Below are positions 59,218 through 64,000 of a DNA stretch of 64,000 nucleotides, in pieces. The position numbers and the translations under genes were made by a program. The stretch comes from Bathymodiolus brooksi. Its lineage: Eukaryota > Mollusca > Bivalvia > Mytilida > Modiolidae. The number at the start of each line of letters is the position of its first letter. Position 1 is the first letter of the stretch. The notes under the pieces are model-generated. The model was not told the DNA's origin and searched no databases. It saw nothing but the letters and a program-made list of their open reading frames with translations. The stretch lies in contig OY804582.1 of the NCBI GenBank assembly GCA_963680875.1, positions 48,068,646 through 48,132,645 of the forward strand, read 5' to 3'.

Positions 59218-59470
59218 TGGTGTTTAACGCCACTTTCAACAATATTTCTGTTATATCGTGGCGATTAGTTATATTTGCGGAGGAAACCGGAGTACCGGAG
59301 AAAACCACAGACATGTCACAAGTCACTGACAAACTGTATCACATAATGTTGTTTCGAGTACACCTCGTCATGAGCGGGATTCGAACTCACAACTTTAGTG
59401 GTGATAGGCACTGATTGCACAGGAAGTCGTAAATCAAGCTACCATACAATTACGACTACGACGTTCCCCT
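59218..59470 (-). mobile_element. MetaSINE-type SINE in SLC6 intron
   Basis: A near-complete copy: 3' end (inverse of GTGTTTAACGCCACTTTCAA), central block GAAACCGGAGTACCGGAG, and a head with B box (GAGCGGGATTCGAACTCAC on the + strand). Confidence 0.88.
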
Positions 59471-59903
59471 AATGAAAAATGTGGCCCAAGTCTAAATTCG
59501 TAGTAATCGGAAGAGAAGGAACGCGAAAGAATAGCATAATAATTGATATTTATTACTTGTCTTGACATATTTAGCGTTAGTTGACTTTTCTGTTTCATGT
59601 ACGATCACCTGATCATAGCTAAACTGTAGGCCATGCGAGTTTTCCATGATATAAAGAAATTCGTCTGCCATCTCAGAGGAGTCACAACGGTGACACAATC
59701 TTTCAGCTCTTGACACATTGTGCCATCTTCGCGTCTCTACTGGAAATCGGTGACCACCACATCTAATTTGACCAGATGCCAAAGTTAACAGAAATCCATA
59801 TGGAATTCGGAAAAAAAGATCAAGAGGTGAGAAATAAATTTAGTGCATCTGTTCTTCATCATACAGCAATTATCAGCTAAATATTCCTTTTTTTACATTC
59901 CAG

Positions 59904-60035
59904 GAGCATTTTTGATACCATACCTATCATTTCTGGTAATAGGAGCACTACCACTGTTTTTCCTGGAATATGCCATTAGCCAGTTCTCTATCAGTACTGC
60001 ACTCAGCGTTTGGAATATCTGTCCAATATTCAAAG
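59904..60035 (+). CDS. SLC6 transporter, exon with TM2
   Basis: The exon encodes (G)AFLIPYLSFLVIGALPLFFL, EYAISQFSISTALSVW and NICPIFKG. GAFLIPY and the PLFFLE / SQ pattern mark TM2 and the first intracellular loop. VWNICPIFKG is close to the VWKLAPMFKG of GABA transporter 1. The acceptor TTACATTCCAG is strong; the exon runs phase 1 to phase 1. Confidence 0.94.
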
Positions 60036-60189
60036 GTTCGACAATTATTTGTTCCCCAGCTCATAAAATAGATCACAAAAAAATCAATATCCAAAAAAGA
60101 ACATTGCTTGTTGAAATTGGCTATGCAATACAGATACGGTGATATACCTGAAAACTGACACCTCTTAGGATATGCGCCATTAATTGTCA

Positions 60190-60400
60190 ATTAACGTTAG
60201 AGAAAACCGAAGGGCAATCAACAATGGACAATCCAGAGACACAAACAATATTGGGTACAAGACACAGATCGAAGAAACAAAGTACACAATGCAATACAGA
60301 AAACTAGTAAGATGAGCAACACGGAATCCAGCAATAAACCGGAAGTAGGCACAAGTGTCTGCGAAGGGTAAGCAGTTCATGTTTCTTATAGGACATCCGC
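60190..60400 (+). repeat. Dispersed repeat family 1 in SLC6 intron
   Basis: AACGTTAGAGAAAACCGAAG, CAACAATGGACAATCCAGAG and GGTAAGCAGTTCATGTTTCT; the fullest copy in the window. Confidence 0.72.
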
Positions 60401-60479
60401 TGCGTTACTAATACAGTGGAATGCTGTAAAATTCCGGTCGGATATAAAGTAAAGGACAAGGCTATAACATCTTAAAACC

Positions 60480-61115
60480 TGTATCTTACAGTGGAACAAC
60501 CGTAGGTTGACACCTTAAAAATCTGCGTCAAGCAGTGCTCCTCCCCCTTTTTCGAAAACTGACATCCCTGAAAACCTGCATCACACAATGAAACCCGAAA
60601 CCTGACAACTCTGAAAACCTTTATCATACATTGGAACCCCCGAAAACTGACACATCTGAAAACTTATATCATATAGTGGAACTTCGAAAACTGACACCTC
60701 TGAAAACCTACATCATACAACGATGACAGAAATCTGACACATCTGAAAACAATTATCATTCAGTGGAACACTCGAAAACTGACAACTCTGAACACCTACA
60801 TCACACAACGATGATCGAAACCTGACACCTCTGAAAACAATTATCATACAGTGAAACACTCGAAAACTGACAAATCTGAAAACCTTTATCATATAGTGGA
60901 ACTTCGAAAACTGACACCTCTGAAAACCTACATCATGTAATGAAACCCGGAAAACTAACACCTCTGAAAACCTACATCACACAATGAAACCGGAAACTGA
61001 CACCTCTGAAAACCTACATCACGCAATGTAACCTCGAAAACTGACATATCTGAAAACATTTATTATACTATGGAACCCCTGAAGCCTGATGCCTCTGACA
61101 AAAACCTGCATCACT
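60480..61115. repeat. Minisatellite (~43-bp unit) in SLC6 intron
   Basis: About 14 variable units of the form GAAAACTGACACCTCTGAAA, ACCTACATCATACAATGGAACC. Units differ by small indels, so the period drifts. The minus-strand open frame at 60713-60961 is made of this repeat and is not a gene. Confidence 0.9.
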
Positions 61116-61119
61116 CAAT

Positions 61120-61595
61120 ACAACCCGCTTTTCTAAAGACGAGTGGAAATGTACAAAGCGTAAAATAATTTTAAAAGTGGTCTGAAATTAACATGTATGT
61201 CATGTCATAATAATCCAGTCAGCGATTTAACGTGTCATCCATCCATGTTTAGTAATAACTTACTTATAGAAATCAAAAAGACTAATGTCAAGATTACAAC
61301 AATATTTACAATGAATGACATTAATAAAAGTCAGCAGACGATTTAAAATGGGAAAAAAACATTAAGTAGAAAATAGCTAGCCTCTTGGCAAAATTCCAAA
61401 ATAAAAATCAGATTTTATTTTTGCACTAGTGAAGATGTTTTTATTAAATTTATTGCTTCATGTAAGAAAAATAAAGAAGAGAATAAATTTGTCGCCAGTG
61501 CCATTTATCGTATTTTAAAAATGATTTAATTTCTGATGTATTTATTATTTTTGTTGATATTAGTGGACTTGTTTATCGTCACTGTTTTGAACAAG
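61120..61595 (+). other. SLC6 intron, nothing recognised
   Basis: AT-rich intronic DNA. Confidence 0.6.
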
Positions 61596-61599
61596 ATAA

Positions 61600-61750
61600 G
61601 TTTGAAGGTATCAAAGGGGAAATCAGAAGTCGTAAATCGAATGACAGACAATACAATAGCCAAGAAGAAACAAAGACAAATGGACAAACAATGATCTACA
61701 AAACACTACACAGAAATTGAGCATAATGAACCATACAAAAAACGGAGCGA
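61600..61750 (+). repeat. Dispersed repeat family 2
   Basis: GAAATCAGAAGTCGTAAATC, GACAGACAATACAATAGCC and ATGATCTACAAAACACTACA match 44450-44570. Confidence 0.7.
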
Positions 61751-61866
61751 ACTTTGTTTTAATAGTTGCATTGATGGTACCATCTTCATAATTTCCCTGA
61801 TTTCTTTTTAATAATGTAAATTATTGTACGTTTATTTTAATTGTCCATTATATTTGTATTACATAG

Positions 61867-62116
61867 GCGTTGGTTACAGTATGTTAATAATGTCAGGGAT
61901 TACCAATGTTTATTTCAACGTCATGATGGCATGGGTTTTATTTTATTTGTACCAATCATTCACTTCTGTCCTGCCATGGAGCACATGCAATAACCATTGG
62001 AATACCAGGTTTTGTTATTCAAGTGACCAATCGAATACGTCGCAAGCAAATTCATCATTGCTCAATGACACCTACATCAACGAAAATAAGAAAACAGCCA
62101 GCGAAGAATTCTTTAG
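61867..62116 (+). CDS. SLC6 transporter, exon with TM3 and extracellular loop 2
   Basis: The exon encodes (G)VGYSMLIMSGITNVYFNVM, AWVLFYLYQSFTSVLPW, then STCNNHWNTRFCYSSD. In this family the two Cys of CNNHWNTRFC form the loop-2 disulfide. Several N-glycosylation sequons follow (QSNTSQANSSLLNDTY). A later charged stretch (ENKKTASEEFFR) leads to TM4. The acceptor TATTACATAG and donor AG|GTAACA give phases 1 and 2. Confidence 0.95.
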
Positions 62117-62274
62117 GTAACAATAAATATTATGCTTTTATTATAATTTTTAATGCAAATTATTTGCGGGCATGCGCGTGTTGCTTCAAAAACACCAAAA
62201 ATAGAAAATGTGCTATAAAGTGTTACCAAAGGTCAAGGTTAAAAGGAGTTTCAGCATTCAAACATGTGAAAGAA

Positions 62275-62450
62275 GAAATGTATGAAAATATCAAATGGAT
62301 AATCAGGAGCCGTAAATCACAGAAAGTCAGACAGCACAGAAAGCTAAAGATTAAGAAACACGAACTCCATTAATATCCGATGGAGAACTCAGTTGGTCCG
62401 GAAAGGTTATCAGTTTCTGCTCCACTAGTGACACCAGTCGTGTTATTGTT
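62275..62450 (+). repeat. Dispersed repeat family 2 in SLC6 intron
   Basis: AATCAGGAGCCGTAAATCAC and GATGGAGAACTCAGTTGGTC, ending GTGACACCAGTCGTGTTATT, match the family. Confidence 0.65.
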
Positions 62451-62614
62451 AAACGATACAACATCATGTGATATGGAAATCGTGCTTGCACACCAGTATG
62501 CGTAAATAAATACAGCTAGCATAAATAAAACATGACCTCTATACAAAACAAATGGAAGTAAAGACGAATCGGACATAGAATCAAAGCTCCTCTGATGATG
62601 TAAAATGCATTGAC

Positions 62615-62760
62615 CGCTTATAAAGAGTTTGAAGATACCGAAGGAGTAATCAGAATCCGTATATCGCAGAAGAACAGACAACACAATGGCCAAGGAAAAG
62701 TGACAAAGGACAAACAACGATCTACAAAACATACACATAAAACTAAAGATCGAGTAACAT
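62615..62760 (+). repeat. Dispersed repeat family 2 in SLC6 intron
   Basis: GATACCGAAGGAGTAATCAG, AATCCGTATATCGCAGAAG and ACAATGGCCAAGGAAAAGTG. Confidence 0.65.
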
Positions 62761-62764
62761 GTTA

Positions 62765-63341
62765 ACGATGTGGTTGACGACGTTACGCTTGATTAATTAT
62801 ATAATCACATATATATTAATCGCTTTGGATTTACTGCTTTCCCATTTGTAAATATGTCGTCTACTACGCCGCCAGGAAGGGTTGCCAGTCTCAACAAAAC
62901 CCAATAAAAAGAAATGTAATACTAAATGAGCCATAAATTCGCCGAGAATGCCTTTCTTCATGCGGAAAAATTCTGAACTGAATAACCGGTTTGAATGTTT
63001 TTATTTTGTTTTTAATTCATAACTGAGAAATGAAAACTCTACCCGCTTAGGTTATTGTTGGCTATTCACAGAGGAAATGTAGACATTTTGCAAAAATCCA
63101 CTCGTTTGATGTTTCCATAGACACCAAGTTCACATCTTCAAACGGAATAAATACAGTGATACAGACCACACTAGACATTGTGTTCCACGACCATTCATGT
63201 TTAATGGATACACCATTCCCTTTTATCATAGCCAGAAACAGCATACACTATCATACGGTGTTCATTATTTTCGTAAACCGGAAATCCTTAGACTCCAACA
63301 CTTGTATTCATCATATTGATTGTTTGTAACTGTGTTTGTAG
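62765..63341 (+). other. SLC6 intron, nothing recognised
   Basis: AT-rich intronic DNA that ends in the acceptor TGTGTTTGTAG. Confidence 0.6.
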
Positions 63342-63474
63342 GAACCATGTTCTTCAAATTACTTCCGGTTTGGAGGAGATGGGAAATATAAGACTGGAGC
63401 TGTTATTGTGTCTGTTCATATTTTGGGTTGTAATATTTATCTGTTTGTGTAAAGGAATCAAGGTGTCTGGAAAG
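63342..63474 (+). CDS. SLC6 transporter, exon with TM4
   Basis: The exon encodes (R)NHVLQITSGLEEMGNIRLE, LLLCLFIFWVVIFICLCK and GIKVSGK. It matches RxVLQIxxGIxxxGxxRWxLxxCLxxxWxxxxxxxxKGxKxxGK at the loop-2 end and TM4 of SLC6 proteins. It opens after two bases of an AGG codon, which fixes the junction with the exon at 61867, and closes in phase 0 at AAG|GTACAT. The remaining eight helices lie beyond the window. Confidence 0.94.
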
Positions 63475-64000
63475 GTACATTATAATTATAATTACAATTA
63501 GTAATTAACAGGATGGTTATTTATTTTCTAAAATCGCGTCGCAACAACTAAGATGGCATAGAAACAAAATATCATAGTCATATGAAACATTATGTCTCCG
63601 CTATGTCAACATTGTATTATTTTTGTTCAAGTATGGCACATATGCTATCAGTGGAGTAACATAATTGTCAACTAGGGTGCGATTGCTTTACCAGAGTGAT
63701 ATATCCAAAATTAAAACGAACGTTCCACATTTATAAGAAATTTATTATACGGAAATACATAATGAAATTGTACCGAATAATAATAGAACATAAAAACGAG
63801 GCACACTCGTATTGGACTTGTTTCTGCAGGAATCCCAACTCTAATAGCTTTAAACATGATATAATACGATTAAGACACTTTGATTTTTAAGCTTTTTCGA
63901 CAGTGTGATAATTAATTTTCTCATTTTAATGATATTTTACTTTTAAATTTAATTTTAATATTTCATAGCGGCACCTATGTATATAAACAATGTATTTTAC
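63475..64000 (+). other. SLC6 intron, to window end
   Basis: AT-rich; the next exon (expected to start VVYFTA-like) is not present. Confidence 0.6.

Noticed and set aside
60713..60961. 82-residue minus-strand open frame as a gene
   Set aside because: It is the 43-bp minisatellite in an SLC6 intron read in one frame.

Overview
This is AT-rich, intron-rich animal DNA, most likely from a bivalve mollusc and probably a mussel (Mytilidae). Three kinds of evidence point there: widely spaced short exons of animal gene families; many tRNA-derived SINEs carrying a central block of the type I know from bivalve MetaSINEs; and dispersed repeats that resemble ones I remember from mussel genomes. The species call is inference from memory of repeat types, not from a search.

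Three host genes, all on the + strand, can be read as exons. (1) TBCK, a TBC-domain pseudokinase: five consecutive exons at 8777-15349 join in phase and cover the N-terminal half of the kinase-like domain. I find none of the later exons. (2) An adhesion-class GPCR between 37150 and about 41550: TM6, TM7 and the cytoplasmic tail, with one splice-phase mismatch and one apparent frameshift. (3) An SLC6 sodium-coupled neurotransmitter/amino-acid transporter between 58993 and 63474: four exons that join in phase and cover TM1 to about TM4. The gene continues past the right edge.

Most of the rest is mobile or repetitive DNA. From 1.6 to 13.5 kb there is a series of inverted-repeat elements. Three begin CAG and have 5-bp target duplications (two exact, one 4/5); one of these carries a degraded C2H2 zinc-finger fragment and another the start of a hAT-type transposase. 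A MULE-like foldback with a 9-bp duplication and two other inverted-repeat elements lie among them. A 52-bp minisatellite sits in TBCK intron 4.

From 16.8 to 33.9 kb the window is a repeat complex. A 51-bp (17-codon) satellite occurs in six arrays in both orientations, attached to recurring flanks. A 2.35-kb segment is duplicated nearly whole, with a third partial copy. SINEs are inserted throughout.

From 51.7 to 58.6 kb the minus strand holds a decayed APE-type non-LTR retrotransposon: an ORF2 with endonuclease and reverse transcriptase domains and a 2A-like motif at its N-terminus, plus a separate ORF1-like coiled-coil/RRM frame. Short foldbacks, microsatellites, dispersed repeats and unrecognised AT-rich DNA fill the remainder. 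The three host genes show no functional link to each other.
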